Source: Osedax frankpressi (lineage: Eukaryota > Annelida > Polychaeta > Sabellida > Siboglinidae). Taken from it: a stretch of DNA of 64,000 nucleotides. Below the pieces are notes generated by a model. It searched no databases and had not been told where the DNA came from. It saw only the letters and a list, made by a program, of their open reading frames with translations. The stretch lies in contig OZ038314.1 of the NCBI GenBank assembly GCA_964035775.1, forward strand, positions 7,108,154 through 7,172,153. Reading direction: 5' to 3'. Below, in pieces: positions 12,061 through 25,549 of the stretch (position 1 is the stretch's first letter; each line of letters begins with the position of its first letter). Position numbers and translations under genes: made by a program.

Positions 12061-13865
12061 TCATGTCCATGGATCTCCAGACACGGTTCCGAGACAACAT
12101 TCTTTCACTAGATAGTATTTGATGGAATGTTATGTTACACAAACAAATTTACACATTGAGCATATATATTCATATTCGAGTGTATTACTTTTTCATGTAT
12201 ATTACATAATATAAATATAATAATATAATTAATATTATATAATACCTAATTCACAAAATGTTCCTTTGAAACCAACTGCACATTTGCAACTGAAGCCTCC
12301 ATTATTATTTATACAAGTGGCTCCATTTTTACATGGGTTCGTAATTAGGCATTCATTAATATCTATTTATGTGTGTAATACTTTTAATGTTCACGTATTA
12401 ATCATAGTTAAGTATTTTAATTATGAAATAATATAGATACTATATATTAATATATACCTTTCAATATAAGTTATATTGAAAGATAACATTGTTGTTATTA
12501 AATCTAATATATTTAAACTTGTAATTTATAACATTTTAATCCCATATTATTCTCTAAATATTGAATATTTGAAATATTGTAGAATTATTAATTCGATTTA
12601 TTTTTTATATTTAAAAGATCTATTCTTGTTTAGATTAAAATATTACTTGTTTTTTATTTAGTATCATAACTTAATATATAAATTAATATATGTTTTCTAA
12701 TTTGTATGTTCTCTAAATTTACTTATTAGAAAACATATTATTAAATATTATTAAAAAACTTATTAGAAATTATATATTCTTATAATAAAATAACCATATA
12801 TGTTCCATTAATTAAAATGTATAAAGTAGATAATATAACTATAGGTATCTAACCTGATTCACAGTTCTTTCCATTAAATCCAGATTTACATTTACAACTA
12901 TAGCTTCCTATCGTATTCTTACAAGTTGCTCCATTTTTACACGGGTTTACATTGCACTCATTCACGTCTGAAGTTACATATAATATAATATTATATTACT
13001 TAATATAATATTATATAATATAATATATACTAGTTTACTAATAATATCATATATTATAACATACTATAATATATAATAGTTTACTAATAATATTATATTA
13101 TATAATATAATATTAGATAATATTATATTATACTATAAACTATTCTATTGTATGACATACTATATTATTTACTATTATTCTAATTTAGTATACTAGATAA
13201 GTACTAGTTAAGTACATAGTATACATAATTACTAGTTAAGTACACATAAGAATGTATTATAATAAGTACATAACGTATATTATTGTATTGTATTATATAA
13301 CATCCAATTGACTTATTTATTCAAATTTATTTTCAGTGTTCTACTTAATATACGATCTATATTTAGATTCAATATTTATAACATTAGTTATTATGATATA
13401 TTGTGATATACCATAATTATCTATTTAAATCATTGGGTATTACACAATATCAATATTGGATATAGCCGTGTAACATATTTAATAGTATAAACCATTGAGG
13501 CAGCTAATTCCTTTATATCCGGATTGACAGCTGCACTTGAAATTATTTTTAATTTCACGACAGGAACCATGTCGACAAGGGTTCGGCGTACAGTAATTAC
13601 GTTCTGTTAGGATATAGATATTGCTGTGAATTTGTATTTTACAAGACTTTTATTCAATACAATATTGTCAGTAGATAGTTTATTAATTTAAATCGCATAA
13701 TATAAGATTTAGAGAAATACAAAATAATAATATTTTAAATAATATTTATTTTAAATTGGAGATATACGATTTAAATATTATATAAAGTTAATATATGTCA
13801 GTTATAATAAATCGGTTTTATTCTATGTTTAATGTCTTGTTTAAGTTCTATAGACTAGTATATAT

Positions 13866-13925
<60 letters not shown>

Positions 13926-14825
13926 TCTCACCAATATGTTGATACATTCAGACATACCTATATACTTACAAATCTATTATTAATCTTTTTTAATCTTTTT
14001 TAAGCTAAAAGTCATCTAATATTATTAATTACATAAATGCTTATTCCTGACACGGCGCTATTATGTGTGTGAATGTAATTATGAATCTATATAGAATTAA
14101 TAAGGTTAACTTATAGGGAATTATATTTGATAATTTATTTTGAACTTATGAGATAAGTAGAATTAATTTATAATAACTACTTTTTTTTACTTACCTACAT
14201 ATTGACTTACAAACTAAGTGCAATCCAAAATAAAGTTTACGAAATCAAATCTACTTATTACAACTGTAAACTATATCTCCGTCTACTCCTCGGTAGTGAT
14301 TTTAGAGTTTTTAAATTATTGTGAAACTACATATGCCGACTGCCAATTCAATAACGAATCTACATGCAATAGAAACTCATGACGTCTGATCCTACTGACC
14401 TCTACAACAGTCCCCCCTGTATGTAGTCGGACAAGAACATGTCGATTTGCTATTGGGAGTTCCACCATTACTGCATCCTCTATTGCAGTTCCTAGTCTGC
14501 CTGTTGGGACCATGGCAAACACCTCCGCACTTTGCAGATGATGCTGTGTTCGTGTAATATGTATTTAGTGATTAATTTTATAAAGACATCAAGTATGGTG
14601 ATTTCAATGCTATGAATTATACTATTTAATTAATATATTATGTATTGTGTTCAAATTGATGACGAGTTTGAGTTCCACCGTTGCCGCATTGGGTGGAGCA
14701 AGATGTCCATGCTCCAAATCTGTTCCAAACGCAGTTCCGACGTACCCAACACGAATGCGTATTACAACCTCGACGTTCATTTGTACTTCCGGTGCAATCT
14801 CTGCCACCGCACGACGACGGTCTCA
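12061..14825 (-). pseudogene. Truncated minus-strand copy of the TSP1-EGF gene
   Basis: Exons recognisable on the minus strand, in 5' to 3' order, are 14,825 to about 14,640 (second half of TSP1-1 and first half of TSP1-2: [10 protein letters not shown]), 14,543-14,400 (end of TSP1-2 plus a short EGF), 13,603-13,493 ([16 protein letters not shown]), 12,967-12,854 ([19 protein letters not shown]), 12,362-12,246 ([20 protein letters not shown]) and 12,107-12,061 (start of the C-terminal exon, ending early at TGA after KECCLGTVSGDPWT). Each EGF exon is open and phase 1-1. Signs of decay: no signal-peptide or first TSP1 exon on this strand, no GT donor after the first exon (the homologous donor region is deleted), only three EGF exons against ten in the intact gene, and a diverged last exon. 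The 13-bp satellite starts about 250 bp beyond its 5' side. It could still be transcribed as a fragment. Confidence 0.85.
13868..13924. repeat. (CA)n-(TA)n compound microsatellite
   Basis: A CA run passes directly into a TA run inside an intron-like stretch of the truncated EGF copy. Confidence 0.95.
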
Positions 14826-15074
14826 CTTCATGGATTAGAATTAAATATCATTGTCAGTATTGTAATCGGGAGAGAAGTAGGAATCATGATCTGATGAAAC
14901 AGGTTCCGGCGAAAACATATGGCGGGAAATATATGGGTGAAGTGTAGGGTTAAGTATAGTGGTAAAGTATAGGGTGTAAAGTGTAGAGTTAAGTATATGG
15001 GTGAAGTAAAAGTGAGTTAAAATATATCACCTAAATCATACACATTCTACATCATATTGGTATTCTATATAACC
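14826..15074. other. Degenerate AGTGTAGGGTTA-like spacer
   Basis: From about 14,936 the sequence is an irregular series of words such as GGGTGAAGTGTAGGGTTAAG, leading into the 13-bp satellite. Inverted relatives (CTTCACCTTTACACTT) occur at 19,655-19,770 and 32,760-32,845, beside the other 5' copies of the TSP1-EGF family. Confidence 0.6.
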
Positions 15075-18000
15075 TAAATTAGTATCTTAAATTAGTATCT
15101 TAAATTAGTATCTTAAATTAGTATCTTAAATTAGTACCTTAAATTAGTATCTTAAATTAGTATCTTAAATTAGTATCTTAAATTAGTATCTTAAATTAGT
15201 ATCTTAAATTTGTACCTTAAATTAGTATCTTAAATTAGTATCTTAAATTAGTACCTTAAATTAGTACCTTAAATTAGTATCTTAAATTAGTACCTTAAAT
15301 TAGTATCTTAAATTAGTACCTTAAATTAGTATCTTAAATTAGTACCTTAAATTAGTATCTTAAATTAGTACCTTAAATTAGTATCTTAAATTAGTACCTT
15401 AAATTAGTATCTTAAATTAGTACCTTAAATTAGTATCTTAAATTAGTACCTTAAATTAGTATCTTAAATTAGTATCTTAAATTAGTATCTTAAATTAGTA
15501 TCTTAAATTAGTATCTTAAATTAGTATCTTAAATTAGTATCTTAAATTAGTATCTTAAATTAGTATCTTAAATTAGTATCTTAAATTAGTATCTTAAATT
15601 AGTATCTTAAATTAGTATCTTAAATTAGTATCTTAAATTAGTATCTTAAATTAGTATCTTAAATTAGTATCTTAAATTAGTATCTTAAATTAGTATCTTA
15701 AATTAGTATCTTAAATTAGTATCTTAAATTAGTATCTTAAATTAGTATCTTAAATTAGTATCTTAAATTAGTATCTTAAATTAGTATCTTAAATTAGTAT
15801 CTTAAATTAGTATCTTAAATTAGTATCTTAAATTAGTATCTTAAATTAGTATCTTAAATTAGTATCTTAAATTAGTATCTTAAATTAGTATCTTAAATTA
15901 GTATCTTAAATTAGTATCTTAAATTAGTATCTTAAATTAGTATCTTAAATTAGTATCTTAAATTAGTATCTTAAATTAGTATCTTAAATTAGTATCTTAA
16001 ATTAGTATCTTAAATTAGTATCTTAAATTAGTATCTTAAATTAGTATCTTAAATTAGTATCTTAAATTAGTATCTTAAATTAGTATCTTAAATTAGTATC
16101 TTAAATTAGTATCTTAAATTAGTATCTTAAATTAGTATCTTAAATTAGTATCTTAAATTAGTATCTTAAATTAGTATCTTAAATTAGTATCTTAAATTAG
16201 TATCTTAAATTAGTATCTTAAATTAGTATCTTAAATTAGTATCTTAAATTAGTATCTTAAATTAGTATCTTAAATTAGTATCTTAAATTAGTATCTTAAA
16301 TTAGTATCTTAAATTAGTATCTTAAATTAGTATCTTAAATTAGTATCTTAAATTAGTATCTTAAATTAGTATCTTAAATTAGTATCTTAAATTAGTATCT
16401 TAAATTAGTATCTTAAATTAGTATCTTAAATTAGTATCTTAAATTAGTATCTTAAATTAGTATCTTAAATTAGTATCTTAAATTAGTATCTTAAATTAGT
16501 ATCTTAAATTAGTATCTTAAATTAGTATCTTAAATTAGTATCTTAAATTAGTATCTTAAATTAGTATCTTAAATTAGTATCTTAAATTAGTATCTTAAAT
16601 TAGTATCTTAAATTAGTATCTTAAATTAGTATCTTAAATTAGTATCTTAAATTAGTATCTTAAATTAGTATCTTAAATTAGTATCTTAAATTAGTATCTT
16701 AAATTAGTATCTTAAATTAGTATCTTAAATTAGTATCTTAAATTAGTATCTTAAATTAGTATCTTAAATTAGTATCTTAAATTAGTATCTTAAATTAGTA
16801 TCTTAAATTAGTATCTTAAATTAGTATCTTAAATTAGTATCTTAAATTAGTATCTTAAATTAGTATCTTAAATTAGTATCTTAAATTAGTATCTTAAATT
16901 AGTATCTTAAATTAGTATCTTAAATTAGTATCTTAAATTAGTATCTTAAATTAGTATCTTAAATTAGTATCTTAAATTAGTATCTTAAATTAGTATCTTA
17001 AATTAGTATCTTAAATTAGTATCTTAAATTAGTATCTTAAATTAGTATCTTAAATTAGTATCTTAAATTAGTATCTTAAATTAGTATCTTAAATTAGTAT
17101 CTTAAATTAGTATCTTAAATTAGTATCTTAAATTAGTATCTTAAATTAGTATCTTAAATTAGTATCTTAAATTAGTATCTTAAATTAGTATCTTAAATTA
17201 GTATCTTAAATTAGTATCTTAAATTAGTATCTTAAATTAGTATCTTAAATTAGTATCTTAAATTAGTATCTTAAATTAGTATCTTAAATTAGTATCTTAA
17301 ATTAGTATCTTAAATTAGTATCTTAAATTAGTATCTTAAATTAGTATCTTAAATTAGTATCTTAAATTAGTATCTTAAATTAGTATCTTAAATTAGTATC
17401 TTAAATTAGTATCTTAAATTAGTATCTTAAATTAGTATCTTAAATTAGTATCTTAAATTAGTATCTTAAAGTAGTATCTTAAATTAGTATCTTAAATTAG
17501 TATCTTAAATTAGTATCTTAAATTAGTATCTTAAATTAGTATCTTAAATTAGTATCTTAAATTAGTATCTTAAATTAGTATCTTAAATTAGTATCTTAAA
17601 TTAGTATCTTAAATTAGTATCTTAAATTAGTATCTTAAATTAGTATCTTAAATTAGTATCTTAAATTAGTATCTTAAATTAGTATCTTAAATTAGTATCT
17701 TAAATTAGTATCTTAAATTAGTATCTTAAATTAGTATCTTAAATTAGTATCTTAAATTAGTATCTTAAATTAGTATCTTAAATTAGTATCTTAAATTAGT
17801 ATCTTAAATTAGTATCTTAAATTAGTATCTTAAATTAGTATCTTAAATTAGTATCTTAAATTAGTATCTTAAATTAGTATCTTAAATTAGTATCTTAAAT
17901 TAGTATCTTAAATTAGTATCTTAAATTAGTATCTTAAATTAGTATCTTAAATTAGTATCTTAAATTAGTATCTTAAATTAGTATCTTAAATTAGTATCTT

Positions 18001-18092
18001 AAATTAGTATCTTAAATTAGTATCTTAAATTAGTATCTTAAATTAGTATTTTAAATTAGTATCTTAAATTAGTATCTTAAATTAGTATCTTA
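15075..18092. repeat. 13-bp satellite (TTAGTATCTTAAA)n, about 232 copies
   Basis: Units repeat at exact 13-bp steps over about 3.0 kb. Between roughly 15,240 and 15,450 the units alternate GTACC and GTATC, making a 26-bp dimer. From about 15,450 on, units are nearly identical, with one GTAGTATC variant near 17,470 and one TATTTTAAA near 18,049. Such uniformity suggests recent amplification or strong homogenisation. The family recurs at 26,557-27,993. Confidence 0.98.
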
Positions 18093-18505
18093 TTCATTTA
18101 GCTATAGAATTTATAGAATTTATAATAGTGTAATCATTATATACTTCATTTAATGTAATATCTTAACGATGTATATATATTTCATTATATATATTATTTA
18201 ATACTATGAATATTATGGAAATTAATTAAAATTGATATCATAAATGTATATCCTAATTGGTATCCTAAACAAGTATTCTAAATTATTAACCTAAATTATT
18301 AAATTAAATTAGTATCCTTAATTATAATCCCGAATAAATTTGGTTCAATAATTAAAATTTGTTTATAATGACTTAATAATAACTGTTTACATCCAAAATA
18401 AACTAATTGTATAATATATATTGATTTTTAAAGAATGTCATAAATATTTGGAAGTAAGTAAAATTTAAATTAGAGATAAATATATAAAGAATTTTTAGGC
18501 AGAAT

Positions 18506-18552
<47 letters not shown>

Positions 18553-18763
18553 GAACATTTAGAAATGATATTGTTCGGTAGTATTTGTTAGAAAATAATT
18601 TTGTAATTTGTCAGTGGTCAAGAAAATTCTCCTTACATGGAATGTCGAACCGAAGAGGGGCAGCGAGGTTTATTAAGTATGTGGAAAGCGTCTAAACCAG
18701 TATTACGATTATGTAAGACTATTTAGTATTAATACATGGATTAGTTTCTTCATACGATCAAAA
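18093..18763. other. A/T-rich spacer with degenerate satellite words
   Basis: No gene is seen. CTAAATTATTAAATTAAATTAG-type words near 18,270-18,320 look like decayed 13-bp satellite. A long TA run lies at 18,511-18,547. From about 18,590 the sequence matches the 5' flank of the signal-peptide exon at 32,084. Confidence 0.6.
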
Positions 18764-18842
18764 ATGAATATTCTAACATTTCTAACTTTATTGGCGTACC
18801 TCGCAGCCCTTGATTTTACAAGTTTACTTACAAATTATTTCA

Positions 18843-18917
<75 letters not shown>

Positions 18918-19126
18918 TAAATATATATATATATATATATATATATTAGTAAATATATATATATATATATATATAATATGTTATTCATAATTCTAGTAAA
19001 ATTAAATAATTACAATATTTATAATCTTTAAACTGTCAAAAAAAAAATTTAAATTGCGATGATTATAGTTATTTGAATAATTATATTTCTATTATATTTG
19101 TTGATTATGAATATATGTATATTATC

Positions 19127-19164
<38 letters not shown>

Positions 19165-19368
19165 TATAAATATATATTTGTAAAGATCAAATTGATATAA
19201 AAAATGACTTTATTATAATCCTATGCCTGCTAGAGAGTAGATGATGGTGAAAAAGAAATAGATGCAATAGATGCAAAATGGTCTACTGTCGGTGAGGTAG
19301 ATTCGGAGCCTGGATTTCATGTACAAAACCTTGTACTGGAGGTATGATGTATAGGTATCAACACATAG
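18764..19368 (+). pseudogene. Broken 5' copy of TSP1-EGF gene: signal-peptide exon plus TSP1 exon
   Basis: ATG at 18,764 opens a 58-nt exon (MNILTFLTLLAYLAALDFT) homologous to exon 1 of the intact gene at 32,084. Its donor is ACAA|gtttac where the intact copy has ACTG|gtttac. A TSP1 first-half exon follows at 19,238-19,368. It is one base shorter than the homologous exon at 31,138-31,269 (131 against 132 nt), which shifts the frame in the middle of the TSP1 core (GEGSFGDW). No downstream TSP1 or EGF exons follow on this strand. The intron between the two exons contains several long TA runs. Confidence 0.8.
18846..18980. repeat. (TA)n runs separated by TTAGTAAA
   Basis: Four TA runs separated by three TTAGTAAA words, directly after the signal-peptide exon copy. 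TA runs also follow the homologous exons at 20,337 and 32,141, so a TA run is an ancestral feature of this first intron. Confidence 0.9.
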
Positions 19369-20279
19369 GTTAATATTACTTATTTGCTGTATATGGTAGG
19401 TAAGTAAGTAGGTAATTAAAGTAGTAAGTATTGATTGCGCAGACTATGTAGGTAGTGTTATCGGTGTAGGCGGTGAAGGTGGTGTAAGTAGGTGGTAAGC
19501 GATAAGTAAGCAGGTGTATGTAGGTGGTATAGACAGTGCAGGCAGTGTAGTAGGCATTTATATCTAGGTGTTTAGACTTTATAGTAAATGAATGCGATGT
19601 ATAATATGTATATGTATAGATGATTTCATACCGCACTTTATAACATAGTCTTAACCTTTACCATTCACATTTCACCTTTACCATTCACCTTAACACTTCA
19701 CCTTTCACTTCACCTCTACACTTCACCTTTCACCTTTACACTTTGAAATTACACTTCACCTTAATATTTAATCTTTACACTTGAGTATAGGATATTTTAA
19801 ATTAGTATTCAAAATTATTATTATAAATTATTAAGCAAAATTAGTATCCTAAATTAGAATACCAAATTAATATGATTCAGTAATTTAAATTTGCATACAA
19901 TGACTTATAAATAATGGCCTAAAATCGTGAATAAGTGAACTCATTTTATTATTTAGTATCTATTTGATTTATTGATTTCAAGAATATTATAAAAATAAAG
20001 AAGTAATTAAAAATGTTAAATGAATATATAAAGAATTACTTAGTCATATTTAATGACAGCTATATATATTATATAGTGATTCATTACAATGAAGCTGATC
20101 AGAGGTGTATGTTAAAAAATAATCGTAAATTTATTCAGTGGTCGAGAATAGTCTACTATATAGTCTTGGAATGCCGAATTGATGTGGATCTACGTAGTTT
20201 ATTATTTATGTGGGTGGCATAACTAGTTTTATGATTATTTAAGACTAAATCGTGGGTGAGTTTCTTTATTAGATTAACA

Positions 20280-20354
20280 ATTAATCTTCTAACAATTCTT
20301 ACATTATTGGCGTGCCTCGGATCCCTCGATTTTTCAGGTTCACTTATAAATCAC

Positions 20355-20392
<38 letters not shown>

Positions 20393-20751
20393 TAAACATA
20401 TTCGTAATTCTATTAAATGTAATAATAATAATATTTATAATATTTAAACTGTCAAAAAAATATTTTTTAAAATAGCGATGATTATAATTATTTTTTATAA
20501 TTCTATTTTTATTATATTTGTTGATTATATGTATAGTTTTCATAATATACATATAGTTATAAAGATTTCATTAAGATAAAAAATGGATTGACAATATTAT
20601 AACCCAATGGCTTATAGGTAGTATAAGCTGGTGGAGGAGAAGAATACGAGATGGATGCAAAAAAGTGCATCGTTAATGGGGAAGCATCGGTGTCTAGAGT
20701 TCAGTACTAAGCCATGTAACGGATGCGTGATATTTAGGTATCGTAGCATAG
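20280..20751 (+). pseudogene. Second broken 5' copy: signal exon without ATG plus disrupted TSP1 exon
   Basis: The 58-nt signal exon (20,280-20,337; [17 protein letters not shown] in frame) matches exon 1 of the intact gene, but the start codon is ATT instead of ATG. The homologue of exon 2 at 20,618-20,751 has in-frame stops (TAA where the intact gene has CAG before the TSP1 Trp) and is 134 nt instead of 135. Splice-site positions are conserved. No further exons follow. Confidence 0.8.
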
Positions 20752-20913
20752 GTTAGTAATACGTGTCTGCAGTACATGTTAGGTAAGTGAGTAGGTAAAA
20801 TAAGTAGCATGTATTGACTACGTAGACTGTATAGATAATGTAAGTAGTGTATATATTTATATTTGTAAACTTTGTTTTGATTATAAAAAGTACTTCTTTC
20901 CTCTCATAAGCTG

Positions 20914-20956
<43 letters not shown>

Positions 20957-22600
20957 CATTTTAAAAATAAAATCAAACATCCATTATTTGTAATGCTAAA
21001 TAGTTCAAACCTCTGATTACATTTGTAATTAATACATGTCATTTTACAATGCGTATAAAACTCATTTTATTTCATATAATTTATAAATGTGTAATTTATT
21101 AATGAATAATATTTATTAGTGTATAAATTAGGAATTTGGGTAGCTGAGAAATGAATACTGTACCATTATTCATATTCATATTCCAATTATTTGTGAAAAC
21201 TGTTCAATTAGTATTAAATAATACAAATATAATAAATATAATCTATTTTCATTAATTTAATATTTATCTATTGAAATTATTATTTACAAATTTATGTATA
21301 AAAAGTTTTGCTTCTAATTTATATTGAGTTTATAAATGTACTTTAATTATATTAAAGTATATTGATATATATTTCATATTGATTATATAATACAGTGAAT
21401 GTATTTATTAAAATGAATGTTGAATAAGTTAAATTTAATTATTTATCAGGTATTCTAACTTTAATAATATAAATTTATACATATACATAATACGCATACT
21501 TATATAGATTTGGTGCCTATGAGAAAACTGTTAAATTATTTAAGATAGAACAAAATATAAAGTATAACGTATGTCTATACACATTACAAAAATAATGTGT
21601 TAACAATATAACTACTTTTTTTTATCATATATGATACTATATTATACTATATTATAGATTGTAATTATGTCAAATCCATGTATATATACATGGATTTGAC
21701 ATAATTAAAATCTATAATATAGTATAATTAACTATATACTATTCGTAAAATTAGTTAATTAATATTTAAACTATAACATTGATTATTTTAAGTTAATTTT
21801 TATTTTATTAGAAGTATAAAAAATAGATAATAAATAATTCCGTGTAGATGTATAAAGCACATAACAATATCGAAATATTTAATAGAATGGTAAATATATA
21901 AAATACAATAAAGTTGATCGACATAATATCTATATTTAGTATTGTATATCTATCTATGTATTGTAATACGTTTAATTTGTTATATAAATATAAAATAATG
22001 ATACCATATTCATTAGTTAGCTTCTCAAAGTCCTAAGCTAGAAACAAATGAATATTATTCATTAATTACACATATTGCATATGCCAGGTTAGTTATATTT
22101 TTTATCTTTAACGAGCATTGTTGATTGCAATAAATAAATCTTAAATCGGAATAATGATACATATATAAATTATATATCATAAGTACATTTATAAATGATC
22201 GCGAATAAGTTTATATATACATGCCAGGCCTGCGACTCGGTATACGTTGATTGGTCAATGCGTTGATTGGTCAATTCGTTGAATTAAATTTAGACACGCC
22301 TCTTTTATCAAATTAAGGTATTGTATATTAAATTTATATAAATACTTATAATTCAATACCAAAAGCTAAACTAAACCAAATTTATGACCAATATAATATA
22401 ACATATTTATAACATAAAGTGTGTGTATTATATAATGTGCACATATATAACTTGAAATCAAATTTGTATTAAATATTTTTTAAAAACCCATATAGAACCA
22501 AACCCAAAATAAAACTAAAACATAACCCAAAATAAAACCAATATCTAAACTACAAATTATAATAATAAAATATGATAATAGCCTAATATTTTTGTATTTA
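20752..22600. other. Duplicated A/T-rich flank; no gene seen
   Basis: From about 20,950 (TTTTAAAAATAAAATCA, then GCTAAATAGTTCAAACCTCT) to about 21,900 the sequence matches 48,430-50,170, with deletions. It includes the ATTAAATAATACAAATATAA segment that also lies downstream of the 8602-9444 gene. No open frame with coding character was found. From 22,487 the first words of the following 12-bp satellite appear (AACCAAACCCAAAATAAAAC). Confidence 0.65.
21640..21729. repeat. 90-bp near-perfect palindrome
   Basis: The left arm reads inward through TATTATAGATTGTAATTATG to the centre CCATGTATATATACATGG, and the right arm mirrors it out to ATAATATAGTATAATTA. Only a couple of positions mismatch. The arm sequence is the same as the segment at both edges of the large inverted repeat (42,060-42,131 and 54,087-54,160). 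Confidence 0.9.
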
Positions 22601-22611
22601 TTTTAATTTAT

Positions 22612-25549
22612 CAAAAAAACTTACACATAACCAAACCCAAACACAAACTCTACCCAAACCTAAACCAAAACATAACCCCAAAAATAAACCAACACCTAAA
22701 CCCAAACCTAAACCAAAACATAAACCCAAACATAAACCCAAAAATAAACCAACACCTAAACCCAAACCTAAACCAAAACATAAACCCAAACATAAACCAA
22801 AACATAAACCCAAACAGTTACCCAATCATAAACCCAAACATAAACCCAAACATAAACCCAAACATAAACCCAAACATAAACCCAAACATAAACCCAAACA
22901 TAAACCCAAACATAAACCCAAACATAAACCCAAACATAAACCCAAACATAAACCCAAACATAAACCCAAACATAAACCCAAACATAAACCCAAACATAAA
23001 CCCAAACATAAACCCAATCATAAACCCAAAAATAAACCAAAACATAAACCCAAACATAACCCAATCATAAACCCAAACATAAACCAAAACATAAACCCAA
23101 ACATAAACCCAAACATAAACCCAAACATAAACCCAAACATAAACCCAAACATAAGCCCAAACATAAACCCAAACATAAACCCAAACATAAACCCAAACAT
23201 AAACCCAAACATAAACCCAAACATAAACCCAAACATAAACCCAAACATAAACCCAAACATAAACCCAAACATAAAGCCAAACATAAACCCAAACATAACC
23301 CAAACATAAAACCAAACATAAACCCAAACATAAACCCAAACATAAACCCAAACATAAACCCAAACATAAACCCAAACATAAACCCAAACATAAACCCAAA
23401 CATAAACCAAAACATAAATCCAAACATAAACCAAAACATAAACCAAAACATAAACCAAAACATAAACCAAAACATAAACCAAAACATAAACCAAAACATA
23501 AACCAAAACATAAACCAAAACATAAACCAAAACATAAACCAAAACATAAACCAAAACATAAACCCAAACATAAACCCAAACATAAACCCAAACATAAACC
23601 CAAACATAAACCCAAACATAAACCCAAACATAAACTCAAACATAAACCCAAACATAAACCCAAACATAAACCCAAACATAAACCCAAACATAAACCCAAA
23701 CATAAACCCAAACATAAACCCAAACATAAACCCAAACATAAACCAAAACATAAATGCAAACATAAACCAAAACATAAACCAAAACATAAACCAAAACATA
23801 AACCAAAACATAAACCAAAACATAAACCAAAACATAAACCAAAATATAAACCAAAACATAAACCAAAACATAAACCAAAACATAAACCAAAACATAAACC
23901 AAAACATAAACCAAAACATAAACCAAAACATAAACCAAAACATAAACCAAAACATAAACCAAAACATAAACCAAAACATAAACCAAAACATAAACATAAA
24001 CCCAAACCCAAACACAAACAAAAACACAAACACAAACATAAACACAAACACAAACACAAACCCAAACATAAACACAAACACAAACACAAACACAAACACA
24101 AACATACAAACTAACCCAAACACAAACACAAACCCAAACATAAACACAAACATAAACACAAACACAAACATAAAAACTAACCCAAACCCAAACACAAACA
24201 CAAACATAAACACAAACCCAAACATAAACACAAACACAAACACAAACACAAACATACAAACTAACCCAAACACAAACACAAACCCAAACTCAAACCCAAA
24301 CATAAACCCAAACATAAACCCAAACATAAACCCAAACATAAACCAAAACATAAACCCAAACATAAATCCAAACCCAAACACAAACACAAACATAAACACA
24401 AACCCAAACATAAACACAAACACAAACACAAACACAAACATACAAACTAACCCAAACACAAACACAAACCCAAACTCAAACCCAAACACAAACCCAAACA
24501 TAAACACAAACATAAACACAAACACAAACATAAAAACTAACCCAAACCCAAACACAAACACAAACATAAACACAAACCCAAACATAAACACAAACACAAA
24601 CACAAACACAAACATAAAAACTAAACCAAACACAAATACAAACACAAACACAAACCCAAACCCAAACATAAACCCAAACACAAACATAAACCAAACATAA
24701 ACCCAAACATAAACCCAAACATAAACCCAAACATAAACCCAAACATAAACCCAAACATAAACCCAAACATAAACCCAAACATAAACCCAAACATAAACCC
24801 AAACATAAACCAAAACATAAACCCAAACATAAACCAAAACATAAACCAAAACATAAACCAAAACATAAACCAAAACATAAACCAAAACATAAACCAAAAC
24901 ATAAACCAAAACATAAACCAAAACATAAATCAAAACATAAACATAAACCCAAACCCAAACACAAACAAAAACACAAACACAAACCCAAACATAAACACAA
25001 ACACAAACACAAACACAAACATACAAACTAACCCAAACACAAACACAAACCCAAACTCAAACCCAAACATAAACCCAAACATAAACCCAAACATAAACCC
25101 AAACATAAACCAAAACATAAACCCAAACATAAATCCAAACCCAAACACAAACACAAACATAAATACAAACTCAAACGCTAACCCAAACACAAACACAAAC
25201 ACAAACACAAACATAAAAACTAAACCAAACACAAATACAAACACAAACACAAACACAAACCCAAACATAAACCTAAACACAAACATAAACCAAACATAAA
25301 CCCAAACATAAACCCAAACATAAATCCAAACATAAACCCAAACATAAACCCAAACATAAACCCAAACATAAACCCAAACATAAACCCAAACATAAACCCA
25401 AACATAAACCCAAACATAAACCCAAACATAAACCCAAACATAAACCCAAACATAAACCCAAACATAAACCAAAACATAAATCCAAACCCAAACATAAACA
25501 TAAACACAAACACAAACACAAACACATATACAAACATAAACCCAAACCT
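22612..25549. repeat. 12-bp satellite, C-rich on + (CATAAACCCAAA family)
   Basis: About 2.9 kb of 12-bp units, mainly CATAAACCCAAA and CATAAACCAAAA, with blocks of 6-bp CACAAA/CCCAAA units. A complex block containing ATACAAACTAACCCAAACAC recurs near 24,105, 24,253, 24,437 and 25,020, so there is higher-order duplication. The minus strand reads TTTATGTTTGGG, the same family as the TTTAGGTTTGGG array at 42.1-48.0 kb but in the opposite orientation. All open frames here (VWVY, FGFM, CLGL types) are repeat translations. Confidence 0.97.

Noticed and set aside
14640-14947. + strand frames over the TSP1 region
   Set aside because: Antisense shadows of the minus-strand TSP1 exon; no splice signals in that direction.
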